Positions 26,300 to 34,174 of a stretch of 57,638 bases of DNA are shown in pieces. Position 1 is the first letter of the stretch, and the number at the start of each line of letters is the position of its first letter. Made by a program: the position numbers and the translations under genes. The stretch lies in assembly GCA_938005545.1 (NCBI GenBank), contig CALKXV010000026.1, positions 1 through 57,638 of the forward strand. The letters run 5' to 3'. Origin of the DNA: an uncultured Paracoccaceae bacterium (GTDB lineage Bacteria; Pseudomonadota; Alphaproteobacteria; Rhodobacterales; Rhodobacteraceae). The notes under the pieces are model-generated. The model was given only the letters and a program-made list of their open reading frames with translations. It ran no database searches and had not been told where the DNA came from.

Positions 26300-26533
26300 A
26301 TGGATATCCGGCAGATTTTTGGGAACAATCTCAAGCACTACAGAACTATAGCTGATATGAGCCAGGCGGCGTTGGCCGTGAAGATGGGCGTGGATCGCGC
26401 CCATGTGAGCTCGATGGAGCGCGGCCAGCAGAACGTCACGATCATCACGCTCTGGCATGCCGCGCTGGCGCTGGATGTGCGACCGGATCTTTTGTTGAAG
26501 GAAAGCGCCACGAAGGGCGCTGAACAGACGTAA
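26300..26533 (+). CDS. qseC: QseC-like XRE regulator
   Basis: This 77-residue protein is almost only an HTH: DIRQIFGNNLKHYRTIADMSQAALAVKMGVDRAHVSSMERGQQNVTIITLW, recognition helix near 37-45. Size, divergent placement from the DUF2285 gene and nearby inverted repeats fit QseC, which sets a bistable on/off state of ICE transfer (known in Mesorhizobium). Its stop is followed at once by a strong hairpin shared with the convergent DUF736 gene. Confidence 0.78.
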   Translation: MDIRQIFGNNLKHYRTIADMSQAALAVKMGVDRAHVSSMERGQQNVTIITLWHAALALDVRPDLLLKESATKGAEQT

Positions 26534-26537
26534 GCCC

Positions 26538-26555
26538 CGCCCGGTTTCCCGGGCG
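26538..26555. terminator. Hairpin between convergent qseC and DUF736 genes
   Basis: CGCCCGG and CCGGGCG pair perfectly around TTTC, five bases after the qseC stop and 15 bases after the DUF736 stop. There is no T-run on either side, so termination may be weak or factor-assisted; it could also block antisense read-through. Confidence 0.5.
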
Positions 26556-26569
26556 AGGCGATTGTCCAA

Positions 26570-26905
26570 TCACTCGCCGTTCTTGCGGCGTGCCCGGGAC
26601 CAGATGAGGCTGAAGGTCTCTTCGCCACCTTCGACGACGGTGTCATCGAAGAGGTTGGCATAGATCGGCTGGGTGAAGCTTGGATCGTCCAGCTTGAGGC
26701 TCAGATAGTCGCGATCCTCGTTCGAGCGCTTCGACCAGGCGGCGCCGATCTCGGCGCGGCCGACGAAAACCCGGTGTGAGGGAGCGTTCTCGCCGGAAGT
26801 GCTGTCCTCGGGGACGATGCGGACGTTCTGCGCCTGCACGTTGAGGGTGACGATTTCTCCGACGTATTCGTTGCCGGTCTTCTTGAAGGTTCCGATGGTG
26901 GCCAT
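26570..26905 (-). CDS. DUF736 protein
   Basis: This 111-residue protein, MATIGTFKKTGNEYVGEIVTLN with LKLDDPSFTQPIYANLF near the C-terminus, is a clear DUF736 member, a small beta-rich family common on alphaproteobacterial plasmids and ICEs. Its function is unknown. AGGAG lies just before the ATG. It follows a 566-bp gap that holds a strongly folded element (27018-27100) on the same strand. Confidence 0.88.
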   Translation of the reverse strand: MATIGTFKKTGNEYVGEIVTLNVQAQNVRIVPEDSTSGENAPSHRVFVGRAEIGAAWSKRSNEDRDYLSLKLDDPSFTQPIYANLFDDTVVEGGEETFSLIWSRARRKNGE

Positions 26906-27017
26906 GTCATTTCTCCTATTGGTTTTCGATCCCGCGCCCGTCGCGGTCTCGATGGCGATCGTCAGGACCGGGGCGATCCGCCGACGCAGCCCTTGGCCCG
27001 CAGCGCACGCGGAGGAC

Positions 27018-27100
27018 GCCGGGGGCGGACTTTCTTGGACCCGTCCGGGTCATCCCGCGAGGAATGGGCGAAGCCCAGGGGAAGAAAGTCCGAACCCGGC
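27018..27100 (-). ncRNA. Three-way-junction-like structured element upstream of DUF736
   Basis: An outer stem GCCGGG/CCCGGC (27018-27023 with 27095-27100) continues after a GG/AA internal loop into a perfect 11-bp stem CGGACTTTCTT/AAGAAAGTCCG (27026-27036 with 27082-27092). Enclosed are two smaller hairpins: GACCC-GTCC-GGGTC and GGGC-GAA-GCCC with a GNA-type loop. The element lies about 110 bp before the DUF736 start. The rest of the 26906-27471 gap shows nothing I can support. It may be a leader RNA, a small RNA or a DNA-level site; strand is uncertain. Confidence 0.5.
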
Positions 27101-27471
27101 GTTGCGGCTGAGGCGGTCGAGGCGTCAGCCGATCCCGGTCAGATCAGCCAAATGAGAGGCCGTGACGGACGCGGGTGACGAGGGCATGGGATGAGAAATG
27201 ACCGCCACCCTCGAACCCGGCAATCCACCGGCAATGTCGATCGGAGAAAGACAGGCTCTGGCGTACAGAACGGCGCAGAGCCGGATTGTCGCAGGACATT
27301 CCCGGCAAGCCGAGAATGCTCTTCTCATAGCGTTTCGGCTGCACGTGACATGTGCTGAGCTAGGTCCAGGCTCTCAAACGAGATTAGACCCGCCATGCCA
27401 GAAGCTCGTATTCGAGCTTTATGCTGCCTCGCTCCATACCGTGATACTGAGTCGTCGTAGGCGGCGTGGTT

Positions 27472-27942
27472 TCAGCGATCGTTCGCGAACGGGCTCGCTT
27501 GAATGGCATCTGCGTGCCGCACTTCATCCTCGCCCGGGGGACCGGCGAGGCTTGCAATCCGCACCCAGGCGGTTCCGGCGGTGACGATCCCGCCGATGAT
27601 GGCGAAGGTAAGCGTCCAGCCTTCGGAAGCGCCGCCGATCTGCGACAGGCCCTTGATCGCAGAGAACCCGGCGACGCCGGCAGGGGCGGCGAAGAGAGCG
27701 CCGATGGCCAAACGAACGGGGATGGACTGGACCTTGGCGAAGATGATCTGACCGATGAGATAGGTGAAGACGGCGGCGAACATGCCAGCGACCAATGCCG
27801 CGATCACGCCCGCTTCAGTGTCATAGACATACATGCCGACACTCACTCCGACGAAGGCGGGCAGCGCGTAAACGGCCAATGCGAATAGCACCCAGACGAG
27901 GAAGCCGAGGCCGATAACACTCAGGAAGGCTGATACGAACAT
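27472..27942 (-). CDS. Small multi-pass membrane protein
   Basis: This 156-residue protein has four or five hydrophobic segments (LSVIGLGFLVWVLFALAVYAL, GVIAALVAGMFAAVFTYLIG, a GALFAAPAGVAGF stretch, and LTFAIIGGIVTAGTAWV) and a polar tail. I chose the ATG at 27942 because AGAGGAG precedes it. I do not recognise the family with certainty; similar membrane proteins lie beside DUF2493 genes in these elements. It is in the same direction as the DUF2493 gene, with a hairpin between. Confidence 0.65.
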   Translation of the reverse strand: MFVSAFLSVIGLGFLVWVLFALAVYALPAFVGVSVGMYVYDTEAGVIAALVAGMFAAVFTYLIGQIIFAKVQSIPVRLAIGALFAAPAGVAGFSAIKGLSQIGGASEGWTLTFAIIGGIVTAGTAWVRIASLAGPPGEDEVRHADAIQASPFANDR

Positions 27943-28027
27943 GGGCGGTCTCCTCTCATGGGATGCGCCTCCACCACCGCCACGGCGCTGATCGAGCATA
28001 CCACATCGGCGGTGTTCACGGAATATT

Positions 28028-28066
28028 CCCGTGCAGCGCATCGCGATGCTATATGCGCATCACGGG
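28028..28066 (-). terminator. Long symmetric hairpin right after the DUF2493 stop
   Basis: CCCGTG-CA-GCGCAT pairs with ATGCGC-AT-CACGGG around an 11-base loop, directly next to the stop codon of the DUF2493 gene. It lacks a T-run, so it may act as an RNA-protecting 3' structure or weak terminator. Confidence 0.45.
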
Positions 28067-28993
28067 TCATAACGACCCGCCTTTCGCTGCGCGGAAATCG
28101 TAGAGCGGGATGCCGAGAACCTTGGCCTTGTCGGCGAGATTGTCGGTGATGCCGGAGCCCGGGAAAACGATCAGACCGATCGGTAGCGTCTCCAAAAGCA
28201 GATCGTTGCGCTTGAACGGCGCGGCCTTGCCGTGGCGACTCCAGTCGGGCTTGAAGACGATCTGTTGGCACTTGCGATTGTCGGCCCAGCAGGCCGCGAT
28301 GCGTTCGGCACCCTTCGGTGAGCCGCCATGCAGGAGCACCATGTCATCGTGTTTGGCGCGGACCTTGTCGAGCGCGGCCCAGATAGCTCCAGTGTCATTC
28401 ACGTCCTGCCCGCCGGTGAAGGCGATCTTGGTGCCTGTCGGAAGCAGCGGTTCGAGTTCGGTCTTCCGCTTCGCGTCGAGATAGTCGCGGCTGTCGATCA
28501 TCGCGGCGGTCATATGCTTGCGATTGACGTGGCTGCCCGAGCGTGGATGCCAGGTCTGGCCGAGATGCGCCTCGAAACGCTCGGCGGCGAGGTCGCGCAT
28601 GCCGTCATAGGCGTTGCGCTGTTCGGTGAGCGTCAGCCCTTCGGCGATGAGGCGTTCCAGTTCGACCGAACGGACTTCGGAGCCGTCCTGGCTGCGCTGC
28701 GCGCGTCGCTGCGCCTGTTCGTTATCGTCGAGCTTGCGATCGATGCGGGTCGTCATGCGGTGGAAGACATTGGTGGTCGACCAGAGCAGGTCTCCGAGAT
28801 CGGGTTCGAGCCGCGTGTCGTCGAGCGCCACGACAAGTGCATCAAAAATGTCGGCGATCGCGCCTTCGACGGTGCTGGCGACCGGCAGTGGCCGCGAATC
28901 GGGCTCGTCGGCGAAGGGCCGATGTCCGAAGAGCTGGAGTTCATCGAGTATGAGGGCTGTGGCGGAGCGGGTTTCGGGTTCGTGCTGGGTCAT
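28067..28993 (-). CDS. DUF2493 (SLOG-type) protein
   Basis: The protein has 308 residues. The last 125 form the DUF2493 domain: KIAFTGGQDVNDTGAIWAALDKV, then LLHGGSPKGAERIAACWA, and PGSGITDNLADKAKVLGI, a Rossmann-like nucleotide or ligand-binding fold of the SLOG group. The N-terminal half is helical. Such genes are regular members of plasmid and ICE backbones; their activity is not established. AAGGAGG lies before the ATG. Confidence 0.85.
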   Translation of the reverse strand: MTQHEPETRSATALILDELQLFGHRPFADEPDSRPLPVASTVEGAIADIFDALVVALDDTRLEPDLGDLLWSTTNVFHRMTTRIDRKLDDNEQAQRRAQRSQDGSEVRSVELERLIAEGLTLTEQRNAYDGMRDLAAERFEAHLGQTWHPRSGSHVNRKHMTAAMIDSRDYLDAKRKTELEPLLPTGTKIAFTGGQDVNDTGAIWAALDKVRAKHDDMVLLHGGSPKGAERIAACWADNRKCQQIVFKPDWSRHGKAAPFKRNDLLLETLPIGLIVFPGSGITDNLADKAKVLGIPLYDFRAAKGGSL

Positions 28994-29301
28994 GGGCGTT
29001 GTGCCTCCTTGTCGCTGACCGCGCCTCGCGCGGCCTTCATGGGCGACGGAAAGCGGGACGCGGCCGGGCCTGCACCCTTCGCCAGAAGGGCCGGAGCGTC
29101 AGCGGAGGATGGCAGAGGCGACGCCGTTTTGAATCGCGATGCAAAGCCGGGCTCGCCCGGCGGCGGAAAACGGTGTCGCCGTAGCCATTGCCGGACCGGG
29201 CGGGTTCCGCTCCGGCTCGCCCCTCTCGGGAAGGCCGTCAGGCGCGGCTCCGTGGCGAGGGCTCATTCAGCCTGTCCCGCTGACGAGACAGGTTCTCGAC
29301 T
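28994..29301. other. Intergenic region with strong RNA-like hairpins
   Basis: This holds CCCTTC-GCCA-GAAGGG (29075-29090), then a large stem GGCGACGCCGTTTT/AAAACGGTGTCGCC (29117-29130 with 29167-29180), complete apart from one position that can form a G-U pair and enclosing GCCGGG-CTCG-CCCGGC (29146-29161). No reading frame here looks real. The wobble pair in an otherwise complete 14-bp stem favours an RNA role, perhaps a leader of the DUF2493 gene or a separate small RNA. Confidence 0.45.
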
Positions 29302-30348
29302 TCAGCCGGTCTCAACCGCCAGCAAGGTCGGAACATCGACCGGTGAGAGCTGGGGACGCAAATGGCTGCGCATCTCATCGATGCCGCATTTCCGGAGATC
29401 GCCGTTGAAATCATCCAGCATCGGTCGCAACGGCAAGAGGTGCAGGTCGCTGTCCGCGAAGCGCTCGACTAGTGCATCGAAAGCCGCCTGACCGGCCCCG
29501 TCATTGTCGATGGCGACATAGAGTCGGCGGCGATCTGCGGGCGGATCGAACGCTGCGAGATGGTTACCGGAAAGCGCTGCGGCAACCGTAAGACTGGAAA
29601 GTGCTTGCCTTAACGAGAGCATCGTCTCCAGGCCTTCGCCGACAGCGAGAATGTCGGTCGGTGATCCGATCCTGGCGGCGTGGCCGAGCAGATTGCCCAT
29701 CGCCTTGCGGTTGGGATCGAGCGGAGCCTTTTCGGCCGTCTGCGGATCAAGCCAGGTCCGATGAACGCCGGTCAGGGTTCCGGCAGTGTCGGTGACCTTG
29801 GCGAGTAGTGCGGGCCAAGCGTCGGGTGCGTCGTCGACATCTGCACCCTCTCGCCAGTAGTAGCAGTTCGGATGAAACCGGAGTGCGCCCACACTTCGAA
29901 GGCCTTTCAGACCGCGTGCGGAGAGATAACGCTCCGCCAACGTGCCCGCGATCGGCCGACCCATCGCCCAAAGCCGCCGTGCCGCCTCGGGCGATCCACG
30001 CGCTACTGGCGTCTGGGGCTGTCTTACGAGCGGTTCGGGACGTGGCAGGCTCAGAAAGCGTCGTGCCTCGTCGAGCGTGTCGCGGAGTGTGGAGAGATTG
30101 AGATTGGCTGCTATGAGGTCGAGCAGATCACCATGTTCGCCGGTGGCGGCATCGGTCCATTTGCCCGCTGCGCCCTTGCCGCGGGTCGGCCCGGAGAGAC
30201 GGATGTAGAGGCTGCGACCAGGAGTGTTGTCGACGTCGCCGACGACCCAGTAATTGCCATGCTTTCGACCATTGGAGAGGTATTGGCGGCACACAGCCTC
30301 GGCCTCGCGGCTCAGTTTTTGCGATAGGTCCGTTGCGGGACTGTCCAT
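29302..30348 (-). CDS. Toprim/primase-like protein (DUF7146-type)
   Basis: The protein has 348 residues. The N-terminal half has GNYWVVGDVDNTPGRSLYIRL and KWTDAATGEHGDLLDLI, seen in plasmid primase-like proteins. The C-terminal half is a Toprim domain: ILAVGEGLETMLSLRQA with the conserved Glu, and LYVAIDNDGAGQAA with the DxD-like Asp residues. It is likely to prime or process DNA of the element during transfer or replication (inference). An intrinsic terminator lies about 23 bases before its start. Confidence 0.85.
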   Translation of the reverse strand: MDSPATDLSQKLSREAEAVCRQYLSNGRKHGNYWVVGDVDNTPGRSLYIRLSGPTRGKGAAGKWTDAATGEHGDLLDLIAANLNLSTLRDTLDEARRFLSLPRPEPLVRQPQTPVARGSPEAARRLWAMGRPIAGTLAERYLSARGLKGLRSVGALRFHPNCYYWREGADVDDAPDAWPALLAKVTDTAGTLTGVHRTWLDPQTAEKAPLDPNRKAMGNLLGHAARIGSPTDILAVGEGLETMLSLRQALSSLTVAAALSGNHLAAFDPPADRRRLYVAIDNDGAGQAAFDALVERFADSDLHLLPLRPMLDDFNGDLRKCGIDEMRSHLRPQLSPVDVPTLLAVETG

Positions 30349-30370
30349 GTCGGTCTCCCGAAAAATACAT

Positions 30371-30401
30371 AAAAAAAGGGCCTGCCGCGTCCGACAGGCC
30401 C
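30371..30401 (-). terminator. Rho-independent terminator after the ParB-like gene
   Basis: On the minus strand GGGCCTG and CAGGCCC pair and are followed by seven T. It lies 157 bases after the ParB-like stop and 23 bases before the Toprim gene start, so the latter depends on read-through or on a promoter hidden in the stem. The 30402-30557 interval shows nothing else. Confidence 0.75.
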
Positions 30402-30557
30402 CAGGGTGAGGGAGTTGGGGGAGCGTCTCCCTCGGTTGGTGGTCGCCAACTGCTCGAAGAATTGGGCGAAGGCGGCTTCGGCGACAGTTCGATCATCACC
30501 CAATCGGGCGCGTTGAACCATCGACCGTGCGCCGCCGAACGCCTGTCTTTGTGCTCT

Positions 30558-32612
30558 TCACTCGGCAGCTTGGAGCGCGACCGCCTCTTCGTCGTCCTCG
30601 ACCACCAGTTCGTCGGGTGTGACATCGCCGTCATCGACGATCTCGAACTCCAGCTCATCGGGGTCTTCCGCGAGTGCAGCCGTGCGCAGCGGCTGCGGGA
30701 GCCAGCCCGTGCCCGCCAGCAGTTCTTCAGCTGCTTCGACCATGTGGGACTTCTTGAACCCGGCGATACGGTCGGCGTCCTTGTCACCTTTCGCCTCGCG
30801 CACCGCGGCGAGGATCTGGGCCTTGGTCACCCGGCCGAGATAGCTCTCCGCCGTCGGCGTCCAGCCCGCCTTCACCATGTCGAGGCCCAGCGTCGATGCG
30901 AGGACATCGGCATGCGCGATCTGGCGCGGCTTGCGGTGGTGCGGTTCTTGTACGGCGTTGACGGTCATCGCCACGCAATGGGCGAAGAGCGCGTCGCGGC
31001 TGTCGCTGTCCCATTCGGTCAGCGCACCCCACAGGTCCTCCGGTTGCTTTGGAAGATTGCCCGCCCAGGTCTCGATGCCAAGATCGATTGACTGGACATA
31101 GGCCGCCTCGCCAAGGTTCGGGGCCTGCGACCCAAACTGGGTGGAGCGCGGCGTGATCTCGACACAGCTGTCCTGGCCGTAGTGGTAGAAGAGCTGCAAC
31201 ACCATCGCGTGCAGACAGGCGAGCATCGCCAGCTGCGGATCGTTCGCGAGCGCATCGCGCAGCGCCATTGTGCGATGGACGGTCAGTTCGCAGACGAGGC
31301 GGTCTGATAGCGGCTTGGTGCCGTCGTCATCGTCTTCCTCGTCCTGATCCGTCACTGGATCGGATGCGTCAGCCACTGCATCGTCTGCGTCTGGATCGAC
31401 TTCATGGCTGTCGGGATCGTCCTCGGCTTCGACGGGCGGTTCGTCCTCGGGTCGCACGTAGCCGCGTTCGACGCGCAGACCACCGGAGCTGTCGATGCTG
31501 ACGAAGGCGCCCGCGATGGCGTAGTCCTCCGCCGCGAAGCGGACCGGACGGTTCTGGAGCGCTTCCATCGCCGTCTCGATTTCGCCAAGCCGCGCGTCGA
31601 TCTCTTCGGGGAGTTCATCCGCCTCGGCGTAGTCGTCTTCAAGTTTGTCGTATTCGGCTTTGAGCGCCTCGTAGGTCTTCCCTTCCTCCTCGCTCATTGG
31701 CTCGGCTTCACCGCGAATACGGCGCAGATCGTAGGTGTGGCCATAGGGAAAGTCGGTGCCGACCTCGATCCAGTGCCAGCCTTCGGCGCGGATAGCCTCG
31801 GCTTCCTCGTTCAGCTTCTCAGTGACCATGGTTTCCAGCAGCGCCGCATCCTGCAGCCAGCCGCCATCATCGGTCTGGAAGAGGTCACGCAGGACTTCGC
31901 CTCCCGCTTCGACATAATTGTCGAGGCCGACGAACTGGGCCCGCCGGTCGGAGGCGCGCACGGCGCCCTCGGTCAGCATGCGACGGATTTCATAGGGCTG
32001 CTTGGAATAGTGCTGCTTGAGCGCTTCCCAAACCTGTTGCTGGCGTTCGTGGTCGGGATTGACTGTGAAGGCCATGAGCTGGTCGAGGGTCATCTCCTCT
32101 TCGGCATATGCGTCGAGCAGTGTCGCCGAGACGGCGGCCAACTTGAGGCGCTGCTTGACGACGCCCACCGAGACGAAGAAGGCCGCAGCGATCTCCTCCT
32201 CGGACTTACCCTTCTCGCGCATCGCCTGGAAGGCGCGAAACTGGTCGAGCGGATGTAGCGGCGCGCGCTGGATGTTCTCGGCGAGGCTGTCTTCTTCCGC
32301 CAAGCCGTCGGTGCGCACGATGCACGGCACCGGCGCGGTCTTGTTCAGCCGCCGCTGTTTCACCAGAAGCTCAAGGGCCCGGTAGCGGCGGCCACCGGCC
32401 GGGATTTCGAACATGCCGGTCTCCGCGCCATCGTCGTCGAGGACCGGCCGGACGGTCAGGCTCGCCAGAAGCGTGCGCCGGGCGATGTCCTCAGCCAGCT
32501 CTTCGATCGAGACGCCGGCTTTGATCTGGCGGACGTTGGACTGACTGAGCAGGAGCTTGTTGAAGGGGATGTCGCGCGAGGCGCTGAGGGTGATCTTTTG
32601 AGACTTCGTCAT
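30558..32612 (-). CDS. ParB/RepB/Spo0J-like nuclease-domain protein
   Basis: The protein has 684 residues. The N-terminal ParB domain shows LLLSQSNVRQIKAGVSIEELAEDIA and the GGRRYRALELL box; a KorB-type HTH follows (EEIAAAFFVSVGVVKQRLKLA). A very acidic central segment (about 400-450) and a long C-terminal domain make it twice the size of chromosomal ParB. Such proteins are typical of plasmid and ICE backbones with DUF932 and Toprim partners. No ParA is in the window, so partition is not certain. I chose the ATG at 32612, 13 bases after a conserved stem structure. Confidence 0.88.
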   Translation of the reverse strand: MTKSQKITLSASRDIPFNKLLLSQSNVRQIKAGVSIEELAEDIARRTLLASLTVRPVLDDDGAETGMFEIPAGGRRYRALELLVKQRRLNKTAPVPCIVRTDGLAEEDSLAENIQRAPLHPLDQFRAFQAMREKGKSEEEIAAAFFVSVGVVKQRLKLAAVSATLLDAYAEEEMTLDQLMAFTVNPDHERQQQVWEALKQHYSKQPYEIRRMLTEGAVRASDRRAQFVGLDNYVEAGGEVLRDLFQTDDGGWLQDAALLETMVTEKLNEEAEAIRAEGWHWIEVGTDFPYGHTYDLRRIRGEAEPMSEEEGKTYEALKAEYDKLEDDYAEADELPEEIDARLGEIETAMEALQNRPVRFAAEDYAIAGAFVSIDSSGGLRVERGYVRPEDEPPVEAEDDPDSHEVDPDADDAVADASDPVTDQDEEDDDDGTKPLSDRLVCELTVHRTMALRDALANDPQLAMLACLHAMVLQLFYHYGQDSCVEITPRSTQFGSQAPNLGEAAYVQSIDLGIETWAGNLPKQPEDLWGALTEWDSDSRDALFAHCVAMTVNAVQEPHHRKPRQIAHADVLASTLGLDMVKAGWTPTAESYLGRVTKAQILAAVREAKGDKDADRIAGFKKSHMVEAAEELLAGTGWLPQPLRTAALAEDPDELEFEIVDDGDVTPDELVVEDDEEAVALQAAE

Positions 32613-32625
32613 GGGATCTCTCCGC

Positions 32626-32666
32626 GACGGGCGGTCACGAGACTCTCTCTGACCTCCAAACCCGTC
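32626..32666 (-). promoter_or_regulatory. Conserved leader stem, copy upstream of the ParB-like gene
   Basis: The outer stem GACGGG/CCCGTC (32626-32631 with 32661-32666) encloses GGTCA/TGACC (32633-32637 with 32650-32654) and a GAGA/TCTC inner stem, with the single-stranded box CCAAA next to the outer stem on the plus strand. The same outer stem, box and inner layout, with changed inner pairs, occurs at 33957-33999. Each copy ends 13 bases before a start codon. Confidence 0.65.
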
Positions 32667-32749
32667 ACGAAAACCCCGGCCCACCTCTTCCTCTCCTGAA
32701 GCGATGGACCGGGAACGGGCTTCTCGGGATGAATGTGGAACGGCGGAGC

Positions 32750-33943
32750 CTAGGCGGCGGCCTCCAGCAGCTTCTTGGCGCGGGTTTCCATGGTAAGGCG
32801 CGCGTCCTGCTGCGGCTTCGTTCGCGCGACGGCGGTGATGCCCTGGACGAAGTCGAAGACACTCTCAGGCGGGCGGCCTTCCTCCGCGAGAACTGTCTCG
32901 ACGATCTTGCCGGTCTCCGCCTTCGAAAAGCCGCGCTTACGCAGGAAGTCGTTGCGGTCCTCGTCGCTGCGCGCGACGATCCGTTCGCGTGCGGAGCGAA
33001 TGCCTTGAATGAAGGGTTGCGGCGAGGAGTCGGCGAAGTTGGCCAGCGCCGGAGCGGCTTCGTGGGCGAAGCGATTGGCGGCATATTTGGAGTGCCGGAT
33101 ACTGATCTCCTGAAAGTCCTCCACGCCCCAGAGATTGCGGTTCTGGCAGACGGCGCGGAGATAGAAGCTCGCGATGCCGAGCGTCTTCGCCCCGACCTCC
33201 GAGTTCCAACAGTAGAATCCCCGGAAGAAGAGATCGGGCGACCCATCGGGCAGCGTCCCTGCCTCGATCGGGTTCCTGTCGTCGACCAGGAAGAGGAAGA
33301 CGTCGCGGTCGGACGCGTAAAGCGTGGTCGTATCCTTCGTGACGTCGACCATCGGGTTGTAGACGCCCGTCGACCAGTCGAGCACGCCGGGTACTTTCCA
33401 GCGCGTGTCGCCAACGCCGTCGCCTGCGATGCGCTGCACGGCGGAGACGAGCTCATGGTCGTAGATGCGGCCATAGTCCGGACCCGTCACCGCGCGCAGT
33501 TCGGTGCGACCATTGGCGACCTCCATCGTCTTCACCTGTTCCGCGCGGTGGTTGGTGAGGCCATATTGCAAGTTGATGCCCGCAAGCGGTGCCGGAAGCT
33601 GGCGCAGATAGGCCGCTGGCGCGGCGACGAGGCTCGCTAGCTGCCCGAAGCTCCAATGGGTCGGCGCAACCGGCGCGTCCGCGCCTGGCAGGACCAGCGC
33701 CAGCTTCTCCGGATCGTCGCGATGGGCTTCGACGCGGATCGCGGCGCTCTCGACCGTCCGCGTCTTGCTCAGTTGGGCGCGGCCTTTCACCGAAGCGTAG
33801 AGCTCCGAAAGCGAGAGGTACTTCTCGTCGTCGGGCCGGGAAAACCATTCGGACGAAACCCGCCCGCTGTGCCCACCACGGGACACATCCACCTTGTAGC
33901 CGCCGCTCTCGGGGCGGCCGTTCATGATTTCGATTGCAGTCAT
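32750..33943 (-). CDS. DUF932 plasmid/phage-like protein
   Basis: The protein has 397 residues with the DUF932 core: HWSFGQLASLVAAPAAYLRQLPA, YGRIYDHELVSAV, and LFRGFYCWNSEVGAKTLGIASFYLRAVCQN. It is a common neighbour of ParB and Toprim genes on ICEs. Its function is unproven; roles in element maintenance or anti-restriction have been suggested only by context. It is transcribed towards the ParB-like gene, and the two share the leader stem. Confidence 0.88.
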   Translation of the reverse strand: MTAIEIMNGRPESGGYKVDVSRGGHSGRVSSEWFSRPDDEKYLSLSELYASVKGRAQLSKTRTVESAAIRVEAHRDDPEKLALVLPGADAPVAPTHWSFGQLASLVAAPAAYLRQLPAPLAGINLQYGLTNHRAEQVKTMEVANGRTELRAVTGPDYGRIYDHELVSAVQRIAGDGVGDTRWKVPGVLDWSTGVYNPMVDVTKDTTTLYASDRDVFLFLVDDRNPIEAGTLPDGSPDLFFRGFYCWNSEVGAKTLGIASFYLRAVCQNRNLWGVEDFQEISIRHSKYAANRFAHEAAPALANFADSSPQPFIQGIRSARERIVARSDEDRNDFLRKRGFSKAETGKIVETVLAEEGRPPESVFDFVQGITAVARTKPQQDARLTMETRAKKLLEAAA

Positions 33944-33956
33944 CGCTGATCTCCAC

Positions 33957-33999
33957 GACGGGCGGTCCGAGAGCCTCTCTCTCGACCTCCAAACCCGTC
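33957..33999 (-). promoter_or_regulatory. Conserved leader stem, copy upstream of the DUF932 gene
   Basis: The outer stem GACGGG/CCCGTC (33957-33962 with 33994-33999) encloses GGTC-GAGAG pairing with CTCTC-(G)-GACC. Compared with the copy at 32626-32666 the inner stem has changed on both sides while keeping pairing. Spacing to the ATG is again 13 bases. The gap from 34000 to 34174 beyond it holds a G9 tract and no gene; it appears to be the junction to the defence cargo. Confidence 0.65.
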
Positions 34000-34174
34000 A
34001 AGGCGAAAGCCGCACGTCTCTTACTCTACGGTGGCGCCCACGGCGTCTCCCCGCAGAAAGGATCGGGCGAGGCGACAGGCTCGGCCGGGGGGGGGAGTTC
34101 TTCCCCTCCGGGTTATCTCAACTGAAGCAAAGTGGACTGGAGCTGGTGGGTGGATCAAACACCTACAAAGACAG

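Noticed and set aside
28328-29491. 387-residue plus-strand frame
   Set aside because: It lies opposite the clear DUF2493 gene and the structured gap; it arises from high GC and third-base bias.
31404-32258. 284-residue plus-strand frame
   Set aside because: Antisense to the ParB-like gene, whose domain motifs are clear.
32729-33640. 303-residue plus-strand frame
   Set aside because: Antisense to the DUF932 gene; no motifs of its own.
34087-34095. G9 homopolymer as a phase-variation tract
   Set aside because: It lies in no reading frame and too far from a start codon to switch a gene; it may be a sequencing or junction feature.
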